Assembly: GCA_000333855.2 (NCBI GenBank)
Contig: CM007316.1
Coordinates: forward strand, 297,623 to 361,622
Reading direction: 5' to 3'
Source: Endotrypanum monterogeii
Taxonomy: Eukaryota > Euglenozoa > Kinetoplastea > Trypanosomatida > Trypanosomatidae
DNA length: 64,000 nucleotides
The position numbers and the translations under genes were made by a program. Position 1 is the first letter of the stretch; each line of letters starts with the position of its first letter. Below are positions 32,056-43,581 of the stretch, piece by piece. The notes beneath the pieces are model-generated. The model was not told the DNA's origin and ran no database searches. It saw only the letters and a program-made list of their open reading frames with translations.

Positions 32056-34740
32056 ATGTCGTGGCATCAGGAGCGTTGTAGCGGCTTGTGGCGGTCTGAG
32101 GACATGGTCCGTGTAGACATTATTCTTCAGCGGGAGGTCCTGCACGACACCATGTTTGAGGTTGGTATGTTGGGCCGCGTACAGTTCATTGACATGAACG
32201 AGGGCCTTGTAGCGTTTTCCAGACCTTTTACGGGAGAGCTACGCCGTTGTGAGGAGCTCCAGCGCAAGCTTCATTTCATTGAGGAGTCTATTCGCAAGGA
32301 GACGGACTTGCTCCAGAAATACACAGCCGACATCAACATGTGTATTCCTGTGGAGGAGATGCGGTCATCACTCCTACAGGGTCAAGCCTACATGATTGAT
32401 AGTCGGATCGAGTCGACTGTGAACGACCTGAGCGCGATGATTACATCGCTCGAAGGCCTTCAGCGTGAAATGAATGAGAATCATGAGGTAAAACTGCTTT
32501 ATCACAAGTACCGGCTTATGGTGGAGGTGCCTACCGAAGGCATTTCTGATCACACCGAATCTGCCCGCCACAGCGCCTCCTTTAGCTCCGAGGCGTTTTC
32601 CCGCCTGGCTAGCCTATTTGGTGTTATCGACACAGCGCGCAGCGAAGAGGTTTATCGCCTCTGCTACCGCGTCACGCGTGGAAACGCTATCGTCGAGATC
32701 AGTAACGAACCAGCGACTTTCCTTGATGTGCAGACAGGCAAGCGTACTGTACTCAAAACGGTCTTCGTGGTTCTGTCTGCTTCGCCGTCGATGATTACGC
32801 GTTTGAGGAAGCTCGTGAGTGGGATCGGTGGCGATGTCTACACACTAGAAGAGGTTCGGAGCCGCGGTGCCGAGCTGACCACTGCGGGTACCACCCGGCA
32901 CATCGAGAATACGATCGAGGGTATCCGGAGACGTAGGCGCGACGTCCTAGCGCAGTGGTATGAAGAACATCGTGTGTACAAAACGTATCTCAAAGTGGAA
33001 AAGGCATTGTTGACGGCGATGAATATGTGTTCCATGTCGGGCTCCACCTGCAACGCCTCCGCGTGGGTCCCGATGCGCCACGAGCAGTCCATTCGTCGTG
33101 CGTTGCAAGACGCGGTTTCCTCGGCGAACGGCAGCGTTGAGTCTATTCTTACCCTGCACGCCGATCAGAGGCACCCACCAACGTTTTTTGAAACAAATCG
33201 CTTCACCGAATCTTTCCAGGGTATCGTCGACAGCTACGGTATTGCACGCTACAAGGAGGTCAACCCCGGCGTCTTCACGATCATCACGTTCCCGTACTTG
33301 TTTGGCATCATGTTCGGGGACATTGGCCATGGTCTCCTGTTGCTCTTGATCGCGTTGTTCTTGATCAGTAAAGAAAAAGATTGGCGCAGAGTGCGCCTTA
33401 ACGAGATTCTTGCGATGGTATTTGGTGGGCGATACTTACTCCTACTGATGTCCTTTTTTGCCATCTACATGGGTCTCCTGTACAACGACTTCTTTGGGAT
33501 TTCCCTGAACCTGTTTTCTAGCGGGTATACGTGGACACCAATCGCGGAGCAGCACGGCATTACCTACCCGACGGCGCCGAACGGGCTGCCTAGTGTGAAA
33601 CCACTTCGCGTGTATGCGATGGGGCTGGATGCGGCGTGGGCTGAGACCGAAAACAAATTGGAGCTGTACAACTCCATCAAAATGAAGCATGCCGTCATTG
33701 TAGGCGTGGTACAGATGTTTGCTGGTCTCTTTCTGTTCTGCAACAACAACCTACGTGAGAGGGACTGGTACAAAATTGTGCTGCTGTTTGTGCCCGAGTT
33801 CGTTTTCCTGTCTTGCACCTTTGGGTACATGGCGATCCTTATCATCGTGAAGTGGTGTCACCCCTGGGAGAGCACGCACAAGGCGCCGAGTATTCTGGAG
33901 GCAATGACGGGGTTTTTCCTGCAGCCCGGCTCCGTAGCGAATCCCCTCTTCAGAGGGCAAGCAGGATTGCAGGTGTTTTTGCTGATCGTTGCCTTTTCCA
34001 TGGTTCCTATCATGCTGCTAGGAATGCCGTACGTCGAGATACGTAACTATAGGCGGTGGTTGCGGCGTCTGGAGGCTGGGCGTCGATGCGACCGCGAGGG
34101 GGCAGAATCTGCCGGCCCGGACACCATAGAAAGTATCGAATTTGCGCATGGTTTCTTCAACGATCCGTCGGCGGTGGTGCAGCATCGGCAAAGTCAGAGC
34201 GGTGATGATGCAAGTCAGCGCCGTTTTCTGATGAGCGGCGAGGACGACGTGGTGGGCATCTTTTTCGAGAGCGACAGCAACTTTTACGTGACTGGGACTG
34301 GTGCCCACGACAGCGGTGGTGGTGGTAGCGGTGCGACTGCAGCGCAGAGGGAAAAAAACAAATTTGAGCACTTTGATGCATCGGAGGTTTGTATTCACTA
34401 TATGATTCATACCTTTGAACATATTCTCGGCAGCGTCTCCAACACCGCATCTTATCTGCGTTTGTGGGCGTTGTCTCTCGCTCATGCGCAGCTGTCCGAG
34501 GTCTTTATGAGCTTCACTGTAGTCAAGGCACTCAGCGTCGACAGCTCAGGCGCTGTCATCGCCGTTGCGGTGCTTTTTTGGCTTGCCGCCACGTTGGCTG
34601 TGCTAGTGGGTATGGAGGGGCTATCTGCGTTTTTGCACGCGTTGCGTCTGCACTGGGTGGAGTTTCAAAACAAATTTTATGCAGGTGACGGGTGGGCATT
34701 TGATCCAATGAATCTTCTGCGGCTGGACATGGAGGTCTAG
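32056..34740 (+). CDS. V-type proton ATPase subunit a (Vo membrane subunit)
   Basis: The protein has 894 residues from the ATG at 32056. It forms the proton half-channels beside the c-ring and acidifies acidocalcisomes, endosomes and lysosome-like organelles. The N-terminal cytosolic arm begins with the family pattern LWRSEDMVRVDIILQ and LGRVQFIDMNEG. The membrane half starts near residue 410 (FPYLFGIMFGDIGHGLLLLL) and has about seven to eight hydrophobic helices. The essential arginine is present: Arg802 in SNTASYLRLWALSLAHAQLS. The ending LRLHWVEFQNKFYAGDGWAF is typical. A hydrophilic, Gly/Asp/Ser-rich loop of about 110 residues (675-785) precedes the Arg802 helix and is longer than I would expect from yeast Vph1. 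No targeting signal identifies which organelle it serves. Confidence 0.97.
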   Translation: MSWHQERCSGLWRSEDMVRVDIILQREVLHDTMFEVGMLGRVQFIDMNEGLVAFSRPFTGELRRCEELQRKLHFIEESIRKETDLLQKYTADINMCIPVEEMRSSLLQGQAYMIDSRIESTVNDLSAMITSLEGLQREMNENHEVKLLYHKYRLMVEVPTEGISDHTESARHSASFSSEAFSRLASLFGVIDTARSEEVYRLCYRVTRGNAIVEISNEPATFLDVQTGKRTVLKTVFVVLSASPSMITRLRKLVSGIGGDVYTLEEVRSRGAELTTAGTTRHIENTIEGIRRRRRDVLAQWYEEHRVYKTYLKVEKALLTAMNMCSMSGSTCNASAWVPMRHEQSIRRALQDAVSSANGSVESILTLHADQRHPPTFFETNRFTESFQGIVDSYGIARYKEVNPGVFTIITFPYLFGIMFGDIGHGLLLLLIALFLISKEKDWRRVRLNEILAMVFGGRYLLLLMSFFAIYMGLLYNDFFGISLNLFSSGYTWTPIAEQHGITYPTAPNGLPSVKPLRVYAMGLDAAWAETENKLELYNSIKMKHAVIVGVVQMFAGLFLFCNNNLRERDWYKIVLLFVPEFVFLSCTFGYMAILIIVKWCHPWESTHKAPSILEAMTGFFLQPGSVANPLFRGQAGLQVFLLIVAFSMVPIMLLGMPYVEIRNYRRWLRRLEAGRRCDREGAESAGPDTIESIEFAHGFFNDPSAVVQHRQSQSGDDASQRRFLMSGEDDVVGIFFESDSNFYVTGTGAHDSGGGGSGATAAQREKNKFEHFDASEVCIHYMIHTFEHILGSVSNTASYLRLWALSLAHAQLSEVFMSFTVVKALSVDSSGAVIAVAVLFWLAATLAVLVGMEGLSAFLHALRLHWVEFQNKFYAGDGWAFDPMNLLRLDMEV

Positions 34741-37036
34741 CGAGGAGATGGATGATGTACAGAGTCAGTGCACTCTTTCCTGAGTCTTTCCTTCAAAGCG
34801 CATGGCAAGGATAGAGACAGTGCTCTTTGTTAAGGTTCCTTTCTCGCGCATGTGTTGCCTCCCCATGGGGAAAATCGACCGTTAAACGGAAAGTTTCATT
34901 GCTTCTCGAGTGGTCGAGAGGCGAGGGGATCTCAAGTTGTTGTTGATGCCAACGGATCTTTCTTGAAGAACGGCCACCTTTGCCACCGTCGTCTCTGTAT
35001 TTCACACCTTTTTTTTTTCTTTCTTTTATCCTTTCCGATCGCCTGCACCCCTTTTTTGTTTCTTGTGAGGTTTTGACGCCGTCAGTGCATGTTGGGATGC
35101 CCCAGAAAGCTCCCTCCCTGTCTTACCAGACAAAAGTTTCTCGACGATTTCTGCTCTGCGTGTTCGTGTGTGTACGTGTGCGCAGGAGGATGGCAGCCGA
35201 CGTTCTTTTTTTTTTTTTTGATGGGGAAAGGGACGATGATTTTTCTACGCTGCTACGACCTTCCTCTTACTTCCTGTTGACGTCTCGACTCGTATTACCG
35301 AATATCAAGGATGACTGCAGTCTCGAAAACAAAAGCGAAAGCACAAGAGAATCGCCTCACTCGGTGTAGCACTTGCCTGTTGATGTACTCCCCTTCGGCT
35401 CCCTACTACTCTTCTTCTTAGCACCACTGTATGATATCCTCGGTAGGAAATGAATGTGTGATGGTCTGACAGGTAGATGCGTCATCATCGACGGGGAACA
35501 CTTGCTATCTTGCCCACAGGAGCTGTTGTTCATCTGAGCAATGTTGCTGCGTTGGACAAATATATATATATATATCGAGGTGCACTGTGTGAAAAGCATC
35601 GGTGGTAGATAAACACTCTTTTTTTTGTTTGCTGCTGCGTATTCAACTCCCCCTCCCTCTCCCCTCTCTCTCTCTCTCTCTCTCTTCGCGTCTATCTTAC
35701 CCCTCGCCCCTGGTTGCCGCTGATTCCTATCACTGCACGCCTTGGGTTTTCATTAAAGAGGTCATCTTTCACATCACCGTGCAAAGTCAAAAAGCCAAAC
35801 GCAAGCAAAGCAACAAAACAAAAATCAACAACAACAACAAAAAAAACGCCCCAAAAAAGGTCCCTCTATTTTTTTCATTTTTCACCTCTCTCTCCAAATA
35901 CTCAAGAAAGTTTTTTTTCAGTCGCTATCTTCTACCTTGACTTTTTTGCTGGTGCTGTTGTCGTCGTCGAAGTCTTTTTAGGTACTTCATCGTATATTCT
36001 TGACATATTTCACCCTCCGAGGTCTCAGCTTTCTCATTTCTTCCCTTTGTTTTCCTACCCAGAGACCCTGGTTTTCATTTCGCGTGCGCTGACCGCGACT
36101 GTCCCCACTTCAGCTCCCCTCTTTTTGCACATTGTATCTCTGAAGCCCACTGGTCAAAGCGTGTGTAGACGTTTTCCTTCATTTGTTCTTTCTCGCTATA
36201 CATTTATATATATATATATATATATATTGATCCATTTTGGTGTATATATTGATATAGGCCGTGTGCCTCCATCATCTCTGAGATCGGGGACCTCTGAAAG
36301 GGGTTTCCTTTTGTTTCTCGGGTTGCTGGTGGTCTGTGACAGTCAGATTTCTCTCTGTTCTCGTTTCAGTGTATCTGTGTGTGTGTGTGTGTTTCCCCAC
36401 ACACAACCTCGTTTGTCTACTAGTTTGGTATTGACGTTGCTGTCGTGCGTGTCAGCTTTTTTTTTTTTTTTGTACGCGTACTGCTTGGAGATTTATTCCC
36501 TCCCCGCTGCCTCCCTCGGTGCCGCCTGCGTTCATTTTTGTTCTCTTTTCCCTCTTTTTTTTTTTTTGTACTTGGAGATTGTTTTCTCGTTGCCCCGTTT
36601 GCCTCTCTTTTCGATCTCTCCCCTTTCCTTGTTTTTTTTTTTGGCTGATTAGATACGTAAACACGTGGAGAACAGTACGGCTCGCCTGGCCACCTTGATC
36701 GTACATTATTCTTCTTTCCAGGAATAGAAACAAGGCGGCTCAAAGGTGCTCTTCAAGTCACATCGCTCAACCTTTTTTTTTTGTTGTTTCCCAAAGTCCT
36801 TTTTCCCTTTTTTTTTTCTCCTGCACTCTGCTGCTTTGTTTTGCCGCTCCACATTTGTTCTTCCCCTTTTTGCTTTTTAGTCACCTCTTCCCCATCGCAG
36901 CGCTGCACCGCCTTGTGTGCCGCTTTTTTTTTTTCACAGATTGCAGATCCCTGTACACTTTGATAGCTTCACCTAAGACGCGCCGATCAGGATACGGCCT
37001 CCCTCCCAAAACAAAAACAAGTCGGGTGTCCGAGAC
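34741..37036. other. Spacer downstream of V-ATPase subunit a
   Basis: No gene is supported. The second half (about 35600-36960) is extremely pyrimidine-rich with many T-tracts and a (TA)n at 36205-36228. A 312-codon open frame there is an artefact of this composition. A final T-tract near 36925 and AGs just after it are candidates for processing of the next small gene. Confidence 0.6.
36205..36228. repeat. (TA)n microsatellite
   Basis: About twelve TA units within the pyrimidine-rich spacer. Confidence 0.9.
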
Positions 37037-37402
37037 ATGAAGAAGTCCTTTTCCAAGAGCATGACCACCCTCGCCGAAGTCGAGGATCGGCCGTTTGTCG
37101 TTGCTACTTTCCAGCGAACCGCCAGCCGTGGCGCCTTTTCAGAGAAGGATGACGACATGCCTTCGAATTTGATGAACTCGCGCTCTAATGTTCCGGGTAT
37201 GACCCCGCAAGAGCTCATGGCGGCACACCGCTCCTCCATTGCTGAAATATCCAAGCGTGCTGATCCTGATCTTCACAGTCTCACCCTCAGTCGCCATCAG
37301 GTAGAACTTGAGGACATTGATCGAGCATCGTTCGGCGATATACCGGAGGAAGAATATCGTGACGCCTTGGAGAGTTTCAAGTTCGGCGAATCTAACCAGT
37401 AA
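37037..37402 (+). CDS. Small hydrophilic protein, 121 residues, unknown function
   Basis: The frame runs from the ATG at 37037 to a TAA at 37400-37402. The protein begins with a basic, Ser-rich segment (MKKSFSKSMTTLAEVEDR) and is mainly polar and probably largely disordered or helical. It includes MTPQELMAAHRSSIAEISKR, and its C-terminus is acidic with several Glu/Asp. No signal peptide, membrane span or known domain is seen. Support for coding: its composition is balanced and unlike the surrounding T-rich spacer, it starts just after a long pyrimidine tract, and it fills an otherwise 8.8 kb gap between genes. No database comparison was possible. Confidence 0.65.
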   Translation: MKKSFSKSMTTLAEVEDRPFVVATFQRTASRGAFSEKDDDMPSNLMNSRSNVPGMTPQELMAAHRSSIAEISKRADPDLHSLTLSRHQVELEDIDRASFGDIPEEEYRDALESFKFGESNQ

Positions 37403-38094
37403 CGGCACACGTACTCTCGTCCCCTCTGTTTGAACTCGCTCACCCGTGCCCGCTGTGTATCCTTGATTTCCAAATCTGCCGTCAGACTTCACTCATCATC
37501 TGGTGTCGAGAGTCAGAGGGAGAAAGCATTCACAGTGACAGAAGGCACTGCAGGGACAATCGAGCACGTTAAGAAGAGAGCAAGGATACAACATTTCTTC
37601 GCCACCACCTCTCCTCACCCCTCATCTTTACTTGACTTGGGGTCGATGGGTCTCTAACCTACTCCCCCCTCTTTCCGCTTTGATGTTTCCGCTTCTTGTT
37701 TTAGTCGCTCGAGGAGACGCGAGGCAAAGAGTGACTGCGATGCTCTGCATTTATTCCGCCCGTTTCGATGCGTGTTTAAAGTGTTGCTGTCCCTTCGGTT
37801 ACAGCTATCACAGAGAGCTCCGAAAGGATGGGGCTTGTAAGATGACTAGCGCAGAGGCAGGTGCATCATCTCCAGAAAAAAAAAAACTCTAGCTTCTGTT
37901 TTTTTTTTTGCCACGCATCCGTGCCGTTCGGCTTCGTTGGCACGTTCGGTTTTGGATGTCTTGTCACGATGATTAGCGGTGACGCAGAGTATTTTTCAGC
38001 TATGCACCCTCGCTCAACCATTCCATGATTTAGAGCTGTTTGCGGTTGCTATTTCGTCGTTTATGTTGGAAAGAGGCTACAGGAAGGCTGTCAA

Positions 38095-38960
38095 AGTCAA
38101 TCGCCTCGGAAGCCCGCGCGGGGAACTGAACATGGACGGCCTCTGCAGTTCCCACTCACGGGCGCTTCGGGATGACAGGCGCCGAGTGAGGGTCCCGCAA
38201 CGAGGCTTCGCCCTCATGCGACACGCTAGGAAAGAGGTTGGCGTGGCCACACAGCCCCTCAGACACCAGGGTGCCACCGTGCCCACGCCACCCGGCGTTA
38301 GGTCACTGTTCCTTGTCCACTCACCAATAAAACAATCGTCTCTGCTCTCTACTCCTCTAGCGGCGTGCGAGCTGGGCCATGGCAAGAGGGGCGTGCCGGC
38401 GATGCAGGGCCCGCTACCCATCGCCGACGGTGTTTTGGAGGTGTCGCCGCATGCTTTTTCCTGGGAGTGCGCCTCGCTCGACGCCACGCGTGGTATGCTG
38501 GAAGAGGCGTGGCGAATCGTGGGCGACTGAAGGCGCAGCTTCTCTCGTGCAATCCTTGGCTGCGGGCACACACCCTCTCGAGCTTCCCGGCTCCCCACTA
38601 CCCACCCCTCCTGCTCTGCGCCATGTCGGCGAGACGCGTAGCGAGGTTGCCTTGCGCAGGCGTCCCGTTTTATGTGCGAGCACCGATCGACTGGTCGGGG
38701 GAATGTCTCCGTCTCTGCAGACTGACCGCAGCGTTTCACTTGTCGCTGCACATGGGAGGATGGGCCGTCGGGACGCGCTGCTGTTTTCTTCTCCGTTGTG
38801 AAAGTGCGCGCGCGTGGGGGATGGAGTGTGTGTGGACGGGGTGGGCGAGGGACCCGCTACGCGCACGGATCGATTCTGCGGTAGAGGATTGGTCGTTGGC
38901 ACCGTACACCGGGTTGCGATTGCGAGGGTGCGGTGTGTGTGTGCGTGTTTGCTGTCTTTC
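38095..38960. repeat. SIDER-like short retroposon remnant
   Basis: About 0.87 kb of GC-rich, non-pyrimidine-biased DNA sits in a T-rich spacer. It has phrases I associate with Leishmania SIDER elements (for example GCAACGAGGCTTCGCCCTC and CACCAGGGTGCCACCGTGCC). Its right end (38768-38950) recurs at 25926-26105. It is followed by an A-rich stretch near 38985-39015 that could be a decayed tail. SIDER2 elements in 3' UTRs are known to promote mRNA decay in Leishmania. Here the element would lie in the 3' UTR of the 121-residue gene or an unassigned transcript. Boundaries are approximate and the family call was not checked. Confidence 0.5.
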
Positions 38961-41900
38961 ATATACGATGTCCCGCTGTGCGGAAGATAAACGAATGGAA
39001 ATTTTGACAAAAGTGGCTATATCAGACGAATGTGTTTCTGTCCCGCAGGTAAATGTAGTGTGTCGTGCGTAGGCATGTTTTCGGTGATATTCACGAAAGC
39101 GAACCTGCGATGGGGAGTGGGGGTAATAGGAAGTTGTATGTGGTCATCAGCCCGTGATAGAGGAGCTGCACAAGTGACTAGAGAACTGAAAGGAAGGGGA
39201 ATCGATGATAATACCAAGTGATAGTTGCTCAGCCTTCTCCCTTTGCAGTGCGGGTTGCGGTTGGCGTGTGTGTATGTGTGTGCGCCATCGCTTATGACCG
39301 TTGTCTCTCGTCCTTTAGGTGGTCGTTACAAGCGCTCCAGTGCACCACTCTTGTTTTCGATTTTTTTTTTTCTGACATCGCGGGTGCGTTTTTCTTTTCT
39401 TTTTCTCTGTCCTCTCGGATCCTTCCAGTGCCTGTGTCTTCGACATGTTTCATTCTCTAGGCAGGAAGAGGGCGAGGAAATGCGATTTCTCGTGGTGGTA
39501 TTAGCAGGAATAGGGCATATTTGCCGATGACGGTCCATCTACTCTTGGTGGTTGTCTCCTTTCCCCCTCCGTCTCGGCTGCGGTTTGTCTCTGTATAATT
39601 TTTTTTTCTTGCTTCGATTGCGTTTTTTCTTTCTTGTGCGTGTGTGTGTTGGTCTTTGTTCTTGTATTTGTTACTATTATTATTTTTTTTTTTTTCATGG
39701 TGGGGGATTATGTAGGGGTCGGAGCGGAATCAGATACATGTTAGCGGTCTTGCATACGAGTTGGGCAAGCGGGCATGCACTTTGTCCGCACACGTATTTT
39801 CTTTTATTTGTCGCTGAACCGCGGGGGTGATGTGGGGTCGGGCCCCGTCTTCACTTTTGGTACACAATTGTAAAGGACTGTTGCCATCCCCTTTCCTCTC
39901 TTGTTTTCAGTGCTTTCTTGGAGGCACCCCATATTTTTTACCTGTTTGATTCCTTTCCAGTCGTTTGTGACGCTCTTTTGAACTCCAACTCGGTTCTGAT
40001 CGCACCAGTCTCGCTTGTGTAGCCTCGCATCGATCTGACTTTTTTTTTCTTCTATCCCTCGCGTCACCCTTCGCTGCCTTTTTCTGCCCTTTTCTGACTG
40101 GTCTGTACCTGGAATAGAAGTCGAGAAAAAATATCCACAGTGCGGGATGTCGTCGATCATGGTGGATTTTTTTTTTTTTGAGATGGAGCCAAGGAGGGGG
40201 CGTCCTAGCTTTCTCTCCCTCTTCCTGCTTCAAGGGAAGCTGGAGGATATGTGTGAACAGCCGCAACCCCCCCTTTTTTTGTTACGCGTTCAGGTGCACG
40301 GGTGTGTAGTTTAATAGATGCGTGTGACCCAGGCGCTTCCGCCACGGTAGGATATCGAAGTTGTAGTGAGATGAACATACTTGTTCTTAAGTGTGGGTGC
40401 TTCGAAGGAGGGAGTGGCACCGTGCTGATCATCAACGATATGTGTGACGATGCGGTAATCTTGTTTGCTCCCCCTTTTTTTTTTCTTCTGTACCTGCTCA
40501 TCCTGCTGTTGCAAAGGACTGCGTGATCATGCGTACAGCGTGTGTGGCTGATAGTGGTAGAGCACCAAATCCGATGACGTCTACCCAGGGGATTTCAGCC
40601 TAAGAGTGTGTTGGGCACAAACTCATTGCGGTATTCCTTTGAACTTCCTGCGGCTTCTGGTGACCATTTTTTCGCTGATTCCTGCTCCTGTGTCCACCTT
40701 TTTCTTTTTCGCATCTTCTCCAAACTCGTTCTTGTTTCTGTTTTATTCCATGTGTTTTGGGTGCTCCCAGTAGCGGGTCCCCCCTCTTCCCCTTCCCCTT
40801 CCCCCTCACTGCCCTCTCCCCATCCAGTGTGTGTCCCTCTTCTCACTGGCTTTCCACACAAAACCTTTTTCTTAAGTGGCTGGAAAGTGTAGCTGTATGT
40901 ATAACAGCATGGTACAACTAGCCTTCGTCAAACATATTTTGTCCTGTTTGTGGGTTACCTTTCCCCTCCCTTCCAGGCCTCTATGTTGGGTTTCACGTTA
41001 ACCATCACAACCCCGCTCTCTCCCGTTGTTCCTTTCTCTCGTTTTTTTCCCGTCTCTCTCTCTCTGTGTGTGTGTGTGTGTCCTGTCATTCGACTTTTTG
41101 ACTTGTTCTCCACGATGATGTGGAAACAGTTTTTAGCTTTTCCAAGTCTTGTACTGCAGACGGATGCTGTGCTTGGGACTGATCAGTAGTCGTCTGAACA
41201 TGTTCTCGTTTTTCGTGGTTTCAGCCGGTCTTTTCGTTTGTTTTTACCACTCCTCCCTCCTCCTCACTTCTCGGCTTCTTATTGCGCGTCTCGTGCTGTG
41301 CGACTCCTGTGCATGTGGTGCACCCACTGACTACCTGCTCTTCTCCCGATGCTTCCTTCCCCTTGTCTCGTAGCTTAATCTCTCACGAGATGTCTGTTCA
41401 TAGTATGGACTCAAGCACTGGCACACACAAAAAAAGGAAAAAGGACCTACAAGGAAAGGTTCATGTGAGCTACTGGTGTGGGTTTTCTTGTGCACCTTTT
41501 TCAGTCTCTGCGCCTACTCGCTCGCCGAACACATACACACACCTTCCTCAAAGTCGTTCCTATGTCTGGATGCTATTTAGATCTCCCCAAAAGTGCAATT
41601 AAATGTCAATTTTTTGTAGTTGTGTATACGTGTGTGTGTGTGCGTGTGTGTGTGTGGGTATTTAGTGAGGGCCTACTTCCTCCACTTTTCTCAACCTTGC
41701 TTTAGATCTCCACTATTGGGGAGGGGGTGGGGAATAGGGTACGGAGATAGCGGTTACGGTGGGATTGAAAAGATATCCATGAAGAAAAAGACGGATCGTG
41801 TCGACAATAGAGGGACTCAAGAAAGATCAAAAAACGGCGAACGCGAAAGGGGCCAGGGAGCGTCCGAGGTGGTGAAGCCATGCACTTAACATCTCGTATC

Positions 41901-42525
41901 ACCTATCGCAGTGGTTATTTTTTTCCCTGGCGGAAAAAAAAAGGGGAGATGAAATGGAACAAACAGGGGCGATGAGGAATACGTGAAGTGTATTTTAAAA
42001 AAAAAGGTGATGAGCAGGCGGGCAACGAGTCGCCGGTCATCCCTCCTTTTTCACGAGTGGGTGCAGTATCACTTGTGGAGATTTTTGTGTTCGTGTGAAA
42101 TCTTTGCGTGTATATGTGTGTCTAAGAGAGTCTGTCTGTGTAGATGAACATATAGACCTGTATCAATCTTCAAAAAAATATTCGACTCTGTCGGTATGGG
42201 GGAGATGTATTATCCTCCTCTTGGCTGCAGGACCCATGTGTAGAAAACTATGCTCTCTGAAGCTCTGCACTGGAATTTCCTACCCCAACGGTGGCGCTCG
42301 CCATACCATTTTGATGTTTGAGATCCACCCTTCTCCAAAGAAGGACGGTACTACACACACAAACGCACAGACACACTCCCCCCCCAGAACGTGAGGCTGG
42401 CTCCCTCCCCTCATTTCTTCAAAAAAAAAAACAATGCGGGCTGATACCCACAGCAATCTCCTTTTCATGTTTTTCGCGATATACCGGTCACCTCTTCTTC
42501 CCCCTTTTGTCTTGGGTATTCTGAC

Positions 42526-43142
42526 TTGTATTTTGGCATGTCTATTTGTTTTTTTTTGGATTTGCACTTCCTCTTCTGCTAAATGGACGGGAGGATACTT
42601 CAGCTGATGTGGGCTGTGTGAGTGTGTGCGTGGGTTGTGCAAGGCTGAGTGTAAAGACGGCAGTACCCAGTGTATGGCGGACCATAAAAAGACACCACCT
42701 TGATGCGCCTCTGTCAATGCGGAGCTACGTGCGTCGGTGGCAAAGCATGGCGCGCTCGCCGGGATGAGGCGGGGGTGCTGTTTTTTTCTACAGATGTTGT
42801 GTTGTCGGTACCAATGATGTGTGGTGCGACGTGAGAGCAGTCGAGGGAAGTCCGCACAATTGTCTCGTGTATGGAGAATGCGGTGTAACCGCAACGCAAC
42901 TGCGATGGATTTGCGCACCCCCCCCTCCTTTTCCTTCTCTTCCAGCGTGCTGGTGGGTGTCATGCGCTACTCTGCGAGATGCGCCACAGGACAACTTGCT
43001 CGATCGGGGTTGCTCTGAAGTGGCCTTCCCGGGGATGGTGGACAGAGTCAAAGTTGGAAACTACGCTTTGCCCACCGGGTACGCATGTTGCTGCTCCACC
43101 TGCATGTGTGTGTGGGTGTGTGTGCCAGTGCCGGAAACCACG
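42526..43142. repeat. 617-bp duplicated element, copy 1
   Basis: This copy matches 54951-55567 at a constant offset of 12425 bases with no indel seen. One C/T difference appears near the left end and a few differences in the last dozen bases. Outside these limits similarity stops abruptly. The left edge has a run of nine T (A-run on the minus strand), compatible with a retroposon inserted in antisense, but no clear target-site duplication was found. It lies about 440 bases before the oxidoreductase gene. Confidence 0.9.
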
Positions 43143-43581
43143 CTGTGACGTCGATTTGATGGTTGCTCTGGGGCTGAGGTGTAGCAAGCTCACTCGCCGT
43201 TTCACTAAGGCGTCGAAACACCAAATAAAAATGAAAACAACAGAAATTTATTTTCCTCTGTGGCGCATGTGCTCGTTTTATCTTTTATCAAGGTGCATCC
43301 TACCCATGTTCACACGAATAGCCATTACAGCAGTGACATACTGCGAGGTTTTTTTTCGATGTGTGTGCGCCTTGTGTTTTCCCTGCCTGTCACTGAATGC
43401 TTACCTGCTAAGCTGCGCTTGATTTTTCAAAAAAAAAATCTCTTTTCTTTTCCAAAGCTACAGAGAAGGCAACGATTGCTTTCTGCGTGCGCGCACGCAT
43501 TCTCACACACGAACACGCATACACAGGATACTTTTTTCCCCCCATTTTTATCCCTTTCTCTGTTGATGAGCTCTGGAGAAT

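Larger units (their letters stand above)
37403..43581. other. Long repeat-bearing spacer (6.2 kb)
   Basis: No gene is supported. It contains a GC-rich SIDER-like element (38.1-39.0 kb) and one copy of the 617-bp duplicated element (42.5-43.1 kb). The remainder is T-tract-rich with short TG repeats. Candidate frames (up to 235 codons on +, 227 on -) lie inside the repeats and show no domain. Confidence 0.6.

Noticed and set aside
35714..36652. 312-codon open frame on +
   Set aside because: It lies in a T/C-homopolymer spacer, and its translation is Phe/Ser/Leu-rich low complexity with no domain. It arises from lack of A-rich stops in pyrimidine sequence.
37979..38530. 183-codon frame on + inside the SIDER-like element
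   Set aside because: GC-rich repeat with long open frames in several frames on both strands; no recognisable protein.
42280..42963. 227-codon minus-strand frame, largely repeated at 54876-55388
   Set aside because: The two frames share their sequence only because the 617-bp DNA element is duplicated; there is no domain and the extensions outside the repeat are unrelated.
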